64,000 nucleotides of DNA from JAJECS01 sp965198185 (GTDB lineage Bacteria > Chloroflexota > UBA11872). Under the pieces are notes generated by a model. That model made no database searches and had not been told where the DNA came from. It saw only the letters and a program-made list of their open reading frames with translations. Within the stretch, counting starts at the first letter, position 1. Each line of letters opens with the position of its first letter. Where the stretch lies: positions 372,001-436,000 of the forward strand of contig CBDAOU010000002.1 in assembly GCA_965198185.1 (NCBI GenBank). Reading direction: 5' to 3'. Shown here one piece after another: positions 24,417 to 33,128 of the stretch. The position numbers and the translations under genes are program-made.

Positions 24417-25309
24417 TAGATCTCGGCGAAAGTCGGGAGGTAGGACGCCAGGGCGGCGGCCATGGCTGCGCTGCTGGAGCAGAACATGTGGTCGTCCTCG
24501 ACGATGCGAAACCCGGCTTCCAGCAACTGGGCGAGGGCCGGGTGCGGGGCGGGTACGTCAAGCCGTACCGCCCTCGCACGGGGCCGGGCCCACGCCAGCG
24601 CGGCGGCCACGCAGGCGCAGGCGTCGGCGGGGTCGGCGACGCCCAATGGGCCGAGGGCGTACATGCCGGACTGCTTCGGTTCATCCGCCATGCGCTGCGG
24701 GACAAGGGCATAGCCCACGGTTGCACCGCCGCGCTGGAACCAGAGCGGCTGGGCCGCCAATTCGTCGGCGACGAAGGCGAGGTCTTGCGGTCGATGACGC
24801 CTGCAGGCGCGGGCGTCCCAGGCGATGAATGCCGGATCGTCCGCGGCGGCCACCGCGACCTCGACGCCGGCGTCGAGCGCGTTGAGATCGAACCGCTCGG
24901 TGCGGAGCTCATAGACCGGCCAGCGGGGCGTCATGCCGCTGCGGGCGTAGAGACCGATGGCGCGCCGGTCGCTTGAACTGAGGGTGCAGCGCTCGGTGTC
25001 GTCGGCCGGCATGACGGCCGCAAGCAGGCGACGCCCAAGCCCGCGGTCCTGGACCTCCGCAGCCACGGCGAGTTCGGCGAGGACGGCCACGTCGCCGCGC
25101 GTCAGCGACGCCGCCATCCCGACGATGCGGTCGCCGCGTGAAGCGACCCAGACCGTGCCGGTGGTCAGCTCATGCGCGTAGAGCGGCCGGGAGTCGTCGG
25201 TCGGCGACGGGTCTTCCCGGTCGGCCTCGGCCCACAGCCGGTCGAACTGCTCGATGTCGCCGGGGCTGGCGGGACGCAGCGCAATGTCGTCGCGCGCTTT
25301 CCGGGTCAC
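24413..25309 (-). CDS. Tandem-domain GNAT acetyltransferase
   Basis: The 298-residue protein has a recognisable N-terminal GNAT fold: IALRPASPGDIEQFDRLWAE, WVASRGDRIVGMAAS, and the acetyl-CoA loop VAAEVQDRGLGRRLLAAVMP. IGLYARSGMTPRWPVYEL closes it. A second, weaker GNAT-like half follows, ending in LAQLLEAGFRIVEDDHMFC. The GTG at 25309 overlaps the stop of the mandelate-racemase gene (GTGA), so both are one transcription unit. The TAG stop is part of MITE copy 3. The substrate is unknown. Confidence 0.75.
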   Translation of the reverse strand: MTRKARDDIALRPASPGDIEQFDRLWAEADREDPSPTDDSRPLYAHELTTGTVWVASRGDRIVGMAASLTRGDVAVLAELAVAAEVQDRGLGRRLLAAVMPADDTERCTLSSSDRRAIGLYARSGMTPRWPVYELRTERFDLNALDAGVEVAVAAADDPAFIAWDARACRRHRPQDLAFVADELAAQPLWFQRGGATVGYALVPQRMADEPKQSGMYALGPLGVADPADACACVAAALAWARPRARAVRLDVPAPHPALAQLLEAGFRIVEDDHMFCSSSAAMAAALASYLPTFAEIY

Positions 25310-26412
25310 TCCTCGCGGTACTGCCGCAGCGCTTCCCAGTTGAACTCGACGCCGAGGCCGGGTCCCTGGGGCAGCATCACGGTGCCGCGGTCCGTCAACT
25401 CGAGCTTCTCGTGAAACATGACCTCGTTGAGGCCGGCGACGTTGGGGTTGTAGTACTCGAGGATGAGCGGGAAGGGGAATGCGGCCAGCAGGTGGATGTG
25501 AATCTCCTGCAGGCCGTGGGGTGCGATGGGAATCTCATAGGCCGAGGCCAGTGCGGCGATGCGGCGGTACTCGGTGACCCCGCCCAGCACCATGGCGTCG
25601 GGATTGGCGATGCGCACGGCGTCCGTCTCAAAGAGCTCGCGAAAGCCCCAGCGGGTGTACTCGTTCTCGCCGGCGGCGACAGGAACGCTGGAGGCATTGG
25701 CGACGGCGGCGCTGCCGCGCATGTTGTCGGGCGAGACGGGCTCTTCGAACCAGAAGGCGTCGTAAGTCTCGAGGATGCGCGCCATGCGCACCGCGTCGGC
25801 GGCCACATAGGCGTTGTTGGCATCGACGAGCAGGTCCACGTCGTCGCCGATGGCGTCGCGCACGGCGGCCACGCGGCGCTCATCCTCGCGCAGCGACACG
25901 GCGCCGATCTTCATCTTCACGGCGGTGGCGCCTTGCTCGACATAACTGAGCATCTCGTCCTGTAGCTCGGGAATGCCCTTGCCCGCTTCGTAGTAGCCGC
26001 CGGCGATGTAGGCGCGCACTTCGTCGGTGTAGCCGCCCAGGAGTCGATAGAGGGGCTGCTCCACGGAACGGGCAATCACGTCCCACAAGGCGATGTCGAT
26101 GGCCGAGAGCGCTCGCGTGGTCAGGCCCTTGCGCCCGAAGATCTTGGGCTGGTAAAGGCGGTCCCAGATACGCTCGACGTTGAAGGGGTCCTCGCCGATG
26201 ACGGCCTCGGACATGTTCTCGATGACGGTCACCAGCACGTCGCGTCCCGAGGGAAGGCCGAGCCCGCCGCAAATGCCGACGCCCTCGATGCCCTCGTCGG
26301 TCTGGATGCGGACGACGACGTTCTTGGTATGGGTGTAGGTGTACTTGCCGTTGGTGATCGGCGGGTCATGCGGCTTGGCGTAGACCTCGGCGGATACGCG
26401 CGTCACCTTCAC
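25306..26412 (-). CDS. Mandelate racemase/muconate lactonizing enzyme family dehydratase
   Basis: The 368-residue enolase-superfamily enzyme abstracts the alpha-proton of a carboxylate; many relatives dehydrate sugar acids. The catalytic KxK is AVKMKIGAV. The metal ligands are in LLVDANNAY, FWFEEPVSP and VAAGENEYTRWGF, and the His of the His-Asp dyad is in IPIAPHGLQEIH. All are present, so it should be active. The GTG at 26412 is set by GGAGG about 7 bases upstream. It overlaps the GNAT gene by 4 bases. With the HpcH aldolase nearby, a sugar-acid dehydratase is the best guess. Confidence 0.88.
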   Translation of the reverse strand: MKVTRVSAEVYAKPHDPPITNGKYTYTHTKNVVVRIQTDEGIEGVGICGGLGLPSGRDVLVTVIENMSEAVIGEDPFNVERIWDRLYQPKIFGRKGLTTRALSAIDIALWDVIARSVEQPLYRLLGGYTDEVRAYIAGGYYEAGKGIPELQDEMLSYVEQGATAVKMKIGAVSLREDERRVAAVRDAIGDDVDLLVDANNAYVAADAVRMARILETYDAFWFEEPVSPDNMRGSAAVANASSVPVAAGENEYTRWGFRELFETDAVRIANPDAMVLGGVTEYRRIAALASAYEIPIAPHGLQEIHIHLLAAFPFPLILEYYNPNVAGLNEVMFHEKLELTDRGTVMLPQGPGLGVEFNWEALRQYREE

Positions 26413-26474
26413 GGGGCACCTCCGGGAAACGGGGAACGGGAATGTACGCAGCAAACCATCGGCGGCGTCGTGGG

Positions 26475-27191
26475 TCAACCGATGGGCTGGGCGGCTCCAA
26501 TGGAGAAAGTGATCTCGTCATGCGCCACGCCGTCCACCAGAATCTGCACGACGTAGCGGCCGATGCACTCAGTCTCGTCGATGAAGAACCCGAAGAAGCC
26601 ACGCCGCATCGGCGACCGGGGCGGCAGGGTGTAGCTGCCGTGGCAGCCACCGTCGGCCTGCCAGGAGAAGCCAAGCTCGGCACCCGCCTGCACGTCGATG
26701 AACTCGACGGCGATGTATACCCGCTGCATTGGCTCAAAGGTGCTGGTCTCATCCACGGGCCGCTGGAGTCCATCGACGTTCTCGGCGGTGGCCACCCGAC
26801 CCACGGAGGCCCGTGCACCGGAGGGCGGGACGATGGCGGTCGGGGTCCTCGTGATGGCTGGGGGCGGCTGGGTGGGCGCCGGCGTCGCGATCGGCGAGGG
26901 AGTCGACGGCGGCGCGGCTACGGGCGAAGTGGTGACGGTGGGCAGCGGCGTGGCGCTGCGATTCTGCAATGAGTTGGAGGGCGCCTGGGTTGTAGGCGTT
27001 GGCCGGGGATCCGGCGTTGGGTTGGGTGTGGGCGGCAGCGTGGGCGTGGCTTGGACTACGACAATTCTCGGCGTTGGCGTGGCCGGGACGACCGGCTTGT
27101 CCACGGCGTCGGAGTCGCCGCATGCACTCAGCAGCGACACCATGACGCCCACGATGATCGTCGGCGCCAGCCGAGAGAGCCGTCTGCGCAT
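26475..27191 (-). CDS. Lipoprotein with Pro/Thr-rich spacer, unknown function
   Basis: The 238-residue product has a lipoprotein signal (MRRRLSRLAPTIIVGVMVSL then lipobox LSAC). About 110 residues rich in Pro, Thr and Ala follow, typical of a cell-wall-spanning linker. A C-terminal domain of about 110 residues begins ARASVGRVATAENVDG and contains RVYIAVEFIDVQAGAELGF, ADGGCHGSYTLPP, RGFFGFFIDETECIGRYVV and AHDEITFSI. This looks like a small beta-sandwich with a possible disulphide. I do not recognise the family. The ATG at 27191 was chosen because the signal peptide starts there. Confidence 0.75.
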   Translation of the reverse strand: MRRRLSRLAPTIIVGVMVSLLSACGDSDAVDKPVVPATPTPRIVVVQATPTLPPTPNPTPDPRPTPTTQAPSNSLQNRSATPLPTVTTSPVAAPPSTPSPIATPAPTQPPPAITRTPTAIVPPSGARASVGRVATAENVDGLQRPVDETSTFEPMQRVYIAVEFIDVQAGAELGFSWQADGGCHGSYTLPPRSPMRRGFFGFFIDETECIGRYVVQILVDGVAHDEITFSIGAAQPIG

Positions 27192-27323
27192 CGACCTCGC
27201 CTCTGGGCCGTGCCACCGTCCACATGGTCGAGTGGACCGGTAACGGGACGGGATGTGACGCGGGCCGCTTTGCCACGCGTCTGACGAGTCTAGCAATCGG
27301 TAGCGGCGCTCCGGCGGGGGCAT

Positions 27324-28289
27324 TTAGGGGGCGAGCAACGCCTCAAGCCGGTCGATCACCAGCCGCCAAGCGGCCTCAATCGGCTGCCGGATTGTCAGGC
27401 CGGCCGCGAGCTGGTGCCCGCCGCCGCCAAACTCCTCGGCGATCTCCCGGATGGGGCGCCCGGTCGAACGCAAGCTTGCTCGGGTGGTTTGAGGCGCGAG
27501 TTCGTAGAACACCGCCGCAATCTCCGCGCCCACGACCTCTTGCAGGGCATTGGGGAGCCCGTGCGAGTAGTGGACGTTGGCGTCGGCCGACGCCGCCATG
27601 GCTTGGGTGACGCCGGTCCAGACGATGCGTCCGTCCGCTGTGGTCTGCACCGCCGCCAAGGCGGCGCCATATAGGCGCGTCGCGGCGATGGTCCGCGCGT
27701 TGAGCACCCGTCGCGGGATGCCGTGGGTCGAGCCGCCGGCTTCGAGCAGGCTGGCGGCTGCCCGCAGTGTCCGCGGTGAGGTGTCGGCGATCTGGAATCC
27801 CAGCGTGTCGCCGACGAGGCCCGCTTGGAGATTTGTCGCCATGTCCGCGGTCAGCGGGATGTTGGCCTCCGTCAGGATTCCCCACAACACCTCGGCCGTT
27901 GCCGCGGCGTCCGCTTCCACGTAGTTGACGGTGCCGTAGTGCTGGTTGGAGTCGTGATGGTCGATGTTGACGACCGGCCGGCGTTTCAGCAGCGCCTCAC
28001 GCAGCGCTGGCTCGCCGCCCAGGAGCTTGGTGCTGGCGGTGTCTACGACGAACACGACGTCGTAGTCCGCGGCGGCGAGCGCCGCGTTCAGGGGGACGAC
28101 GCCTGCGGCGCCCGGCAGCTCATCCAGGGGCGCCGCGAGGCGCTCCGGCGCGTGGACGGTCAGCACCGCCTGCACGCCGAGCTGGGCGAAGGCGCCGCCG
28201 AGCGCGAGCGCGGACCCGAGGCTGTCGGCATCCGAATCCCGGTGCGACAGCACCAAGGGCCGCTGCGCGCGATGGAGGGCGTCGATCAC
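27324..28289 (-). CDS. nrnA: DHH/DHHA1 phosphoesterase NrnA-like (oligoribonuclease/pAp phosphatase)
   Basis: The 321-residue protein belongs to the DHH-DHHA1 family that degrades short RNAs and pAp, and in some species linear c-di-AMP products. Motif I is SHRDSDADSLGSALAL, motif II VVFVVDTAS, motif III the DHH triad in NIDHHDSNQHYG, and motif IV AGLVGDTLGFQ. The DHHA1 glycine motif GGGGHQLAAG is near residue 295. The length matches NrnA/YtqI. The start is a GTG at 28289. A link to the c-di-AMP receptor DarA in this window is possible but not shown by operon structure. Confidence 0.88.
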   Translation of the reverse strand: MIDALHRAQRPLVLSHRDSDADSLGSALALGGAFAQLGVQAVLTVHAPERLAAPLDELPGAAGVVPLNAALAAADYDVVFVVDTASTKLLGGEPALREALLKRRPVVNIDHHDSNQHYGTVNYVEADAAATAEVLWGILTEANIPLTADMATNLQAGLVGDTLGFQIADTSPRTLRAAASLLEAGGSTHGIPRRVLNARTIAATRLYGAALAAVQTTADGRIVWTGVTQAMAASADANVHYSHGLPNALQEVVGAEIAAVFYELAPQTTRASLRSTGRPIREIAEEFGGGGHQLAAGLTIRQPIEAAWRLVIDRLEALLAP

Positions 28290-28489
28290 ACGGCGCCGCG
28301 CGGCGGGGAGGTCTGGTTCGGTGAGAATGCGAGACGACTTTCGATTGGGGCTGGGGCGGCGGATTATTTTACAGGCGGCGGCCGTGGTCGGGCGCCGATC
28401 GTGCGAGCACGGCTCGCCCCGTGGGCTGGGCTCGTGCTAGCTTCAGGGTGAGGCTGCGAACGCCCCGGTCATTGAGGATACGACGCACG

Positions 28490-29017
28490 ATGAGCGCAGT
28501 TGAAACGGACGGCCGCATCTCGCTGCCGATGGATAGCCCCGCCGAGGAACACCTTGGGCTGCCGATGGCTGCCCCGCCGCCGCCCTCGCCGGTGATGGTC
28601 ACCGATCGAGCGGCACGCGCGTTCGGCGAAATCCTCACGGAGCGCGGGCACACGCAGGGCGCGCTGAAGGTCGCGGTGATCGGCGGCGGCTGCGCGGGCT
28701 ACGAATACGCCATGGCGCTGGCCCACGAGCCGGAGCCGACCGACATCACGGCGCAATCGAATGGCGTCGAGGTCTACATCGATGGGCACTCGGCGCACCT
28801 GGTCGCCGGCGCCGAGATCGACTTCATCGACAGCATGATGGGCCGTGGGTTTTCGGTGCGGAATCCGAATGCCGAGACGACCTGCGGCTGCGGCAGCTCC
28901 TTCAACACCGATGGCGCGGGCGGCGCGGGCGTCACGCCGAGAGAGGGGGGCCTGCGGCTCAAACCCTCACGTAAGAGACCTTTCGTAACCCTTCCGCCCG
29001 CGAAGGCGGGAATCTAG
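28490..29017 (+). CDS. erpA: HesB/IscA/ErpA-type iron-sulfur carrier
   Basis: The 175-residue protein is an A-type Fe-S carrier that passes clusters to apo-enzymes. The core TDRAARAFGEILTERG leads to the three cysteines, Cys68 in GGGCAGYEY and Cys132 and Cys134 in TTCGCGSSF. The family normally ends there, with about 110 residues. Here about 35 residues precede the core and about 35 follow it. The tail, ending FVTLPPAKAGI, is read from a dispersed CCCGCGAAGGCGGG repeat, so the original stop was probably lost. ErpA rather than IscA is assumed because no nifS or iscU is near. Confidence 0.85.
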   Translation: MSAVETDGRISLPMDSPAEEHLGLPMAAPPPPSPVMVTDRAARAFGEILTERGHTQGALKVAVIGGGCAGYEYAMALAHEPEPTDITAQSNGVEVYIDGHSAHLVAGAEIDFIDSMMGRGFSVRNPNAETTCGCGSSFNTDGAGGAGVTPREGGLRLKPSRKRPFVTLPPAKAGI

Positions 29018-29043
29018 CGGCCGCGCAACCTGTTCACCCATGC

Positions 29044-29071
29044 GTAGGGGCGACGCATGCGTCGCCCCTAC
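29044..29071. terminator. Perfect 28-base palindrome between convergent genes
   Basis: Two perfect 14-base arms (GTAGGGGCGACGCA and its complement) form a hairpin midway between the convergent erpA-like gene and the aldolase/dehydrogenase gene. On the plus strand it is followed by TTTATT, so it may end erpA transcription. It is also the best copy of a dispersed GTAGGGGC family. Confidence 0.6.
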
Positions 29072-29105
29072 TTTATTCAAAGGTCTCGTCAAGGGAGAGG
29101 AAGCC

Positions 29106-31109
29106 CTAGCGCGGAAACGCGCCGCGGAGCCCGCCGTCGACCGGGATGACGGCTCCCGTGGTCTTGGCGGACCGATCCGACGCGAGAAACGACACAGTTT
29201 CCGCAACGTCCGGTCCCGTGACGCGTTGCCCAAGCAGGTTTCGCTGCGCGTAGAACGACTCCAGGTCATCGACGGCCACGCCGTGCGCGGCCGCGCGCCC
29301 GGCCCGCAGCTCGGCGTCCCATAGCCCGGAGCCTGCGAAGACGGCGTCGGGATTGACCATGTTGACGCGGATGCCGTCGGGACCGCCCTCAATCGCGAGC
29401 ACGCGGCCAAGCTGAAGCTGCGCCGCCTTGGCGGCGCTGTAGGCGCCAAAGCCGGCGCCAGGATCAAGCGCGTTCTTGGTGCAAATGAGCACGATGCTGC
29501 CTCCCAGACCCTGGGCCCGCAGCTGGCGCAGCGCGGCGCGGCAGACGAGGAAGTGCCCGGTGGCGTTGACGTCGAGGCTCTTTTGCCAGGTGTCGAGCTC
29601 CAAGTCGTCAAGCGGCGCCGCCGCCGCGATGCCGGCGTTGGAGACCACGATGTCCACGCCGCCCACCTGGCTGGCCACGGCGGCGAAGGCTTGGGCCGTT
29701 TCGCGCTCGCTCGTGACGTCGAGCGACAGCGCCTGCGCCCGGTCGCCTCGAGCGGCGATGGCCTCGGCGACGGATGTCGCTGCTTCAAGGTCAATGTCGG
29801 TGACGTACACGAACGCGCCGTCCGCCGCGAGCGCCTGCGCGATGTCCCGCCCGATGCCTCGCCCCGCGCCCGTGACCAGCGCCACGCGACGCGCCAGCTC
29901 CCGTTCCGGCGGCGCGCGGGTGAGCTTATACAGCTCGAGCGGCCAATACTCCATGTCATAGAGGTCTTGCGGCGGCAGGGCGCGGTAGGCGCCGATGGCG
30001 GTGGCGGCCTCGATGACGTCCATCGTGTGGCGGTACATGTCCGCCACCATGCCGGCCTCGTCCCAGGAGGCGCCGGTGGTGAACATGCCGCTGCCGGGAG
30101 CCAGGACGACGCGCGGCGCCGAGTCGTGCCGCGGCGTGCCGGCGTCGCCGTGCTCGCGCAGGTAGCGCTCGTAGGCCGAGCGGTACGCCGCCACGGCGAC
30201 GCGCACACCGTCCGGGACGGTGCTTTGCAGGACCATTGGCAGTCGCTTGGTGCGCAGCACGTGGTCGGGCGTGACCGGGCCTTGCTGCGAGATTTGGTCC
30301 AGGTCGGGCCGGTCGACGAAGGCGCGCACGCGGGGCGACCCGTCATGGCGAAGGATGACTCGCCGGGAGGTCGAAAGCGCGCCGCGCAGCACCGGCGCCA
30401 GCTCGGCCGCGCCGGCGTCGTCGCCGGGCGCGGTCTGCCGCGCCGGCAGGTGCGGTCGTACGCGCTCCTCGGCCAGCATCACCAGCGCGATGTGCCGCTG
30501 GTACGACTCCCGCGCCGTCGCGCCGAACGTCACCAGGCCGTGCATGTCCAGGACCAGACCTTCGACGCCGGGGTTCGCGGCGTACACGTCGGCGGTGAGC
30601 TGCGCCAGCTTGAAGCCGGGCAGCACGTAGGGCACCACCGCTACCCGTTCGCCATAGACCTCGCGCAGAAGGCGGTGGCCGTCCGACTGGTTGGTGAGAG
30701 CCAGCACGGCGTCGGCGTGGGAGTGATCGACCCACGCGTCGGGCAGGAAGGCATGGAGCAGCGTCTCGATGGACGGTCGCGGGGCATCCGGATCGAGCGA
30801 GCTGCGGGCGAGGTAGGCCAGCATCTCGTCGTCGGACATCTCCGACCGGGGGCGCAATGCCTGGAGGTCATCCAGGCGCAGCCGCGCGAAGTCGCTTGTC
30901 TCGATCGTGCGGAGATCGGACCCGCTGCCCTTGATCGCCAGCGCGCGGCAGGGGCGTCCGCGGTGGTCCCGGTCATCGAGCTTGACGGAGGTGTTGCCGC
31001 CGCCGTGCAGCACCAGCGCCGGTTCCGCGCCAATGAGCCGCGAGGTGTAGACCCGAAGTCGAAGCGGGTCGAGCCCACGCGCGTCGTCGTCGGACCAACG
31101 GGATTGCAT
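29106..31109 (-). CDS. Bifunctional class II aldolase/short-chain dehydrogenase (RhaD-ADH type)
   Basis: The 667-residue fusion joins a class II (rhamnulose-1-phosphate-type) aldolase, residues 1 to about 400, to a short-chain dehydrogenase, about 405-667. The aldolase shows ALVLHGGGNTSVKL, AIKGSGSDLRTIE, the zinc histidines in WVDHSHADAVLALTN, and VLDMHGLVTFG. The dehydrogenase shows VALVTGAGRGIGRDIAQ, VVSNAGIAAA and the YxxxK pair in FGAYSAAKAA. Related fusions cleave rhamnulose to dihydroxyacetone and lactaldehyde and oxidise the latter. Here the phosphate-linked substrate is not certain. The ATG at 31109 is clear. A role in deoxy-sugar catabolism is likely. Confidence 0.88.
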   Translation of the reverse strand: MQSRWSDDDARGLDPLRLRVYTSRLIGAEPALVLHGGGNTSVKLDDRDHRGRPCRALAIKGSGSDLRTIETSDFARLRLDDLQALRPRSEMSDDEMLAYLARSSLDPDAPRPSIETLLHAFLPDAWVDHSHADAVLALTNQSDGHRLLREVYGERVAVVPYVLPGFKLAQLTADVYAANPGVEGLVLDMHGLVTFGATARESYQRHIALVMLAEERVRPHLPARQTAPGDDAGAAELAPVLRGALSTSRRVILRHDGSPRVRAFVDRPDLDQISQQGPVTPDHVLRTKRLPMVLQSTVPDGVRVAVAAYRSAYERYLREHGDAGTPRHDSAPRVVLAPGSGMFTTGASWDEAGMVADMYRHTMDVIEAATAIGAYRALPPQDLYDMEYWPLELYKLTRAPPERELARRVALVTGAGRGIGRDIAQALAADGAFVYVTDIDLEAATSVAEAIAARGDRAQALSLDVTSERETAQAFAAVASQVGGVDIVVSNAGIAAAAPLDDLELDTWQKSLDVNATGHFLVCRAALRQLRAQGLGGSIVLICTKNALDPGAGFGAYSAAKAAQLQLGRVLAIEGGPDGIRVNMVNPDAVFAGSGLWDAELRAGRAAAHGVAVDDLESFYAQRNLLGQRVTGPDVAETVSFLASDRSAKTTGAVIPVDGGLRGAFPR

Positions 31110-31162
31110 GGGATTGGCGAGGGCCGAGACCGATCGGGCGCGGGCAGTCTACTGCGAGGGGC

Positions 31163-31966
31163 CTACGACGCGGGCGGAGCCTCCATGGTCACGGTCTTGC
31201 CCGACGCGGCCGCCACGGCGCAAAACTCATCGTAGGTCTGCTGCAGCAGATCCTTGGGCGCCATGCCGTCCATGCTGCGCACGACGATGTCGACGGGCAG
31301 TCCCTGAGGCTTCGACATGCCGACGTAGGCCTTGAGATAGGCAGACGGAATGCGGCGCATGACCGACTGCATGAGCGGCGAGGTCTCGGATTCATGGGCG
31401 TCGATGAACACGCGCAGCCGCGCCGACTGGCCGGCGAACATGCGCTCGACGACGGGCTGGATGTGGGCGCGGAAACAGCCCTCGACCTCGCGGGGCGGCC
31501 CCGGCGTGCACCAAATGCTGGACGCTTCGACCTGAACCATGAAGCAGGGCGCCCATCCCACCGGATTGAGATGCACGCGAGCGGCGGCGGGCACGGTGCC
31601 CATCTTGAGCCGCGGCGGGCTTGAGGCTTCTTCCAAGCTGATGCCGCGCCGGCGCGCGTAGTCCTCGAGCACCTCGCGGGGCGTGTGCACGCCGCCGCCG
31701 GCGAGTTCGGCCACGGCGTCGACGGTCAGGTCGTCGGGTGTGGGGCCCAGGCCGCCGGTGGTGATGATGACGCGGGCGCGGCGGGCCACCGCGGCCCGCA
31801 GCTCGGCCGTGAGCGCGTCAAGGTCGTCGGCCAGCGCGGTGATGCGCCGCACGTCGCCGCCGGCCACGGCCACTTCGCCGGCGAGCCAGTGCGAATTGGT
31901 GTCGAGGATCAGCCCGGTCACAAGCTCGGTGCCGATGGCAAAGATCTCGACGTCGTCGTTACGCAC
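31163..31966 (-). CDS. CinA-like molybdopterin-binding domain protein
   Basis: The 267-residue protein corresponds to the N-terminal (COG1058) part of CinA-family proteins, which includes ADP-ribose/NMN-related pyrophosphatases. IFAIGTELVTGLILDTNSHW and ITALADDLDALTAELRAA begin it. The MPT-binding-like motif IITTGGLGPTPDDLTVDAVA is diagnostic, and WCTPGPPREVEGCFRAHI matches the second block. The C-terminal nicotinamide deamidase domain is absent. I chose the GTG at 31966, since upstream codons lie in repeats. The gene is alone and points towards the aldolase gene, 53 bases before that gene's start. Confidence 0.83.
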   Translation of the reverse strand: MRNDDVEIFAIGTELVTGLILDTNSHWLAGEVAVAGGDVRRITALADDLDALTAELRAAVARRARVIITTGGLGPTPDDLTVDAVAELAGGGVHTPREVLEDYARRRGISLEEASSPPRLKMGTVPAAARVHLNPVGWAPCFMVQVEASSIWCTPGPPREVEGCFRAHIQPVVERMFAGQSARLRVFIDAHESETSPLMQSVMRRIPSAYLKAYVGMSKPQGLPVDIVVRSMDGMAPKDLLQQTYDEFCAVAAASGKTVTMEAPPAS

Positions 31967-32090
31967 GCGCGGTGGCCTCAGAGACGGCCCGGTATTGTAC
32001 GGTCGCGTCGGGACTGCGAGCTGCCAGGGTCTGGCACTGGTGGGTGGGCCCGGTCGTCTGCGAGGCGTGCGCTGGTGGGAAGGAGCCGTC

Positions 32091-32192
32091 ACCCTCACCC
32101 CCGTATCAAGTACGGGGCAAGCTCTAACCCTCTCCCATAGGGAGAGGGGACCGGCCCGTCCGCTGAGGGAGAGGGAAACGGGTCGTCCACTG
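32091..32192. repeat. CCCTCTCCC/GGGAGAGGG dispersed repeat
   Basis: CACCCTCACCCC, an interrupted CCCGTA...TACGGGG hairpin, CCCTCTCCCATAGGGAGAGGG (32131-32151) and a further GAGGGAGAGGG form a compact repeat cluster. Similar blocks occur at 40194 and 40455. It fills the gap between the CinA-like and methyltransferase genes (31967-32317), which otherwise holds only the short ORF at 32223. Confidence 0.75.
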
Positions 32193-32222
32193 GGGCGGAG
32201 GGGTTCAGGTCGCGGGAGAAAT

Positions 32223-32318
32223 GTGAGCAGGCACGTGGGACTGATCATCGAGACGCACCGGCCCGATAGCCACTCCGCGGCTATCGCCGTCACCCGTCTC
32301 TACCAGTTTGGGCACTGA
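32223..32318 (+). CDS. Possible 31-codon upstream ORF coupled to the methyltransferase
   Basis: A GTG at 32223 preceded by GGGAG (32214-32218) opens a 31-residue frame, MSRHVGLIIETHRPDSHSA and beyond, whose TGA overlaps the ATG of the methyltransferase in the string TGATG. It also covers a GATAGC/GCTATC hairpin. It could be a coupled leader or chance. Confidence 0.3.
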   Translation: MSRHVGLIIETHRPDSHSAAIAVTRLYQFGH

Positions 32319-33124
32319 TGGCGGCCGACTGGTACGCGTTCCGCGACTTTGATCCGGAAATGGTGCGCGACGCGCGTGCCTGGTATGCGCGGTTCCTTCC
32401 CTCCGCGGGGCGGATCCTCGACGTGGGCTGCGGGCGCGGCGAGTTCTTGGACGTGGCGGCGGCTGCCGGAATGGAAACGCACGGCGTTGACCTGGACCCG
32501 TCGATGCTGGCGCACGCCGGGGCTCACCAGGTCACCGAGGCCGAGGCGCTGGACTACTTGCAGTCGACGCCCGAGACCTTCGACGTGGTGAGCGCGCTGC
32601 ACGTGATCGAGCACTTTCCGGTGGAAGAGGGCGCGGCGCTCGTGCGGCTCAGCGGAAGCCGTCTCGTCCCTGGCGGATCGTTGATCGTGGCCACGCCGAA
32701 TCCGGGCAGCCTGCCGACGATTTCCCACGAGTTCTGGAAAGACCCGACCCACGTGCGGCCGTACGACGTGGAGCTGCTGGAATTCCTGTGCCGCGACGCG
32801 GGGCTTGAGGTGCTGGACTCCGGGGTCAATCCGACAGCGGCGCGCGGGCTGCCGGTGACGCTTGGCGATCTTGACATAACAGAGGGCGCTTCACCAGACG
32901 GCAGCGCTGATCCGGACGAAGACCGCGTGACGCGGTGGATGGGCGGCCGCGTGGCGCGGACGCGCTATGCGGCGGACCTTGAGGCGGCGCTGCATGAGGT
33001 GAGCGCCCAGCTGCGCCACACGCGGGATGAGTTGACGCGGGTGGCCGCGATCGTACGACGGGCGCTCGAGGTTGCCTACGAGCCTTCGGAGATATACGTG
33101 GTGGCCGGCCGGCCGGAAGCGTGA
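32318..33124 (+). CDS. SAM-dependent methyltransferase (Methyltransf_23-like)
   Basis: The 268-residue protein shows motif I ILDVGCGRGEFLDVAAAAG, the acidic loop HGVDLDPSMLAHA, motif IV FDVVSALHVIEHFP and GGSLIVATPNPGS. HEFWKDPTHVRPYDVELLEFL is a pattern seen in methyltransferases linked to cell-surface polysaccharides. A C-terminal helical tail (ADLEAALHEVSAQLRHTRDEL) may be a coiled coil. It converges with the LCP gene, only 4 bases between the stops, and a role in surface glycan modification is plausible. Confidence 0.82.
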   Translation: MAADWYAFRDFDPEMVRDARAWYARFLPSAGRILDVGCGRGEFLDVAAAAGMETHGVDLDPSMLAHAGAHQVTEAEALDYLQSTPETFDVVSALHVIEHFPVEEGAALVRLSGSRLVPGGSLIVATPNPGSLPTISHEFWKDPTHVRPYDVELLEFLCRDAGLEVLDSGVNPTAARGLPVTLGDLDITEGASPDGSADPDEDRVTRWMGGRVARTRYAADLEAALHEVSAQLRHTRDELTRVAAIVRRALEVAYEPSEIYVVAGRPEA

Positions 33125-33128
33125 TGCC

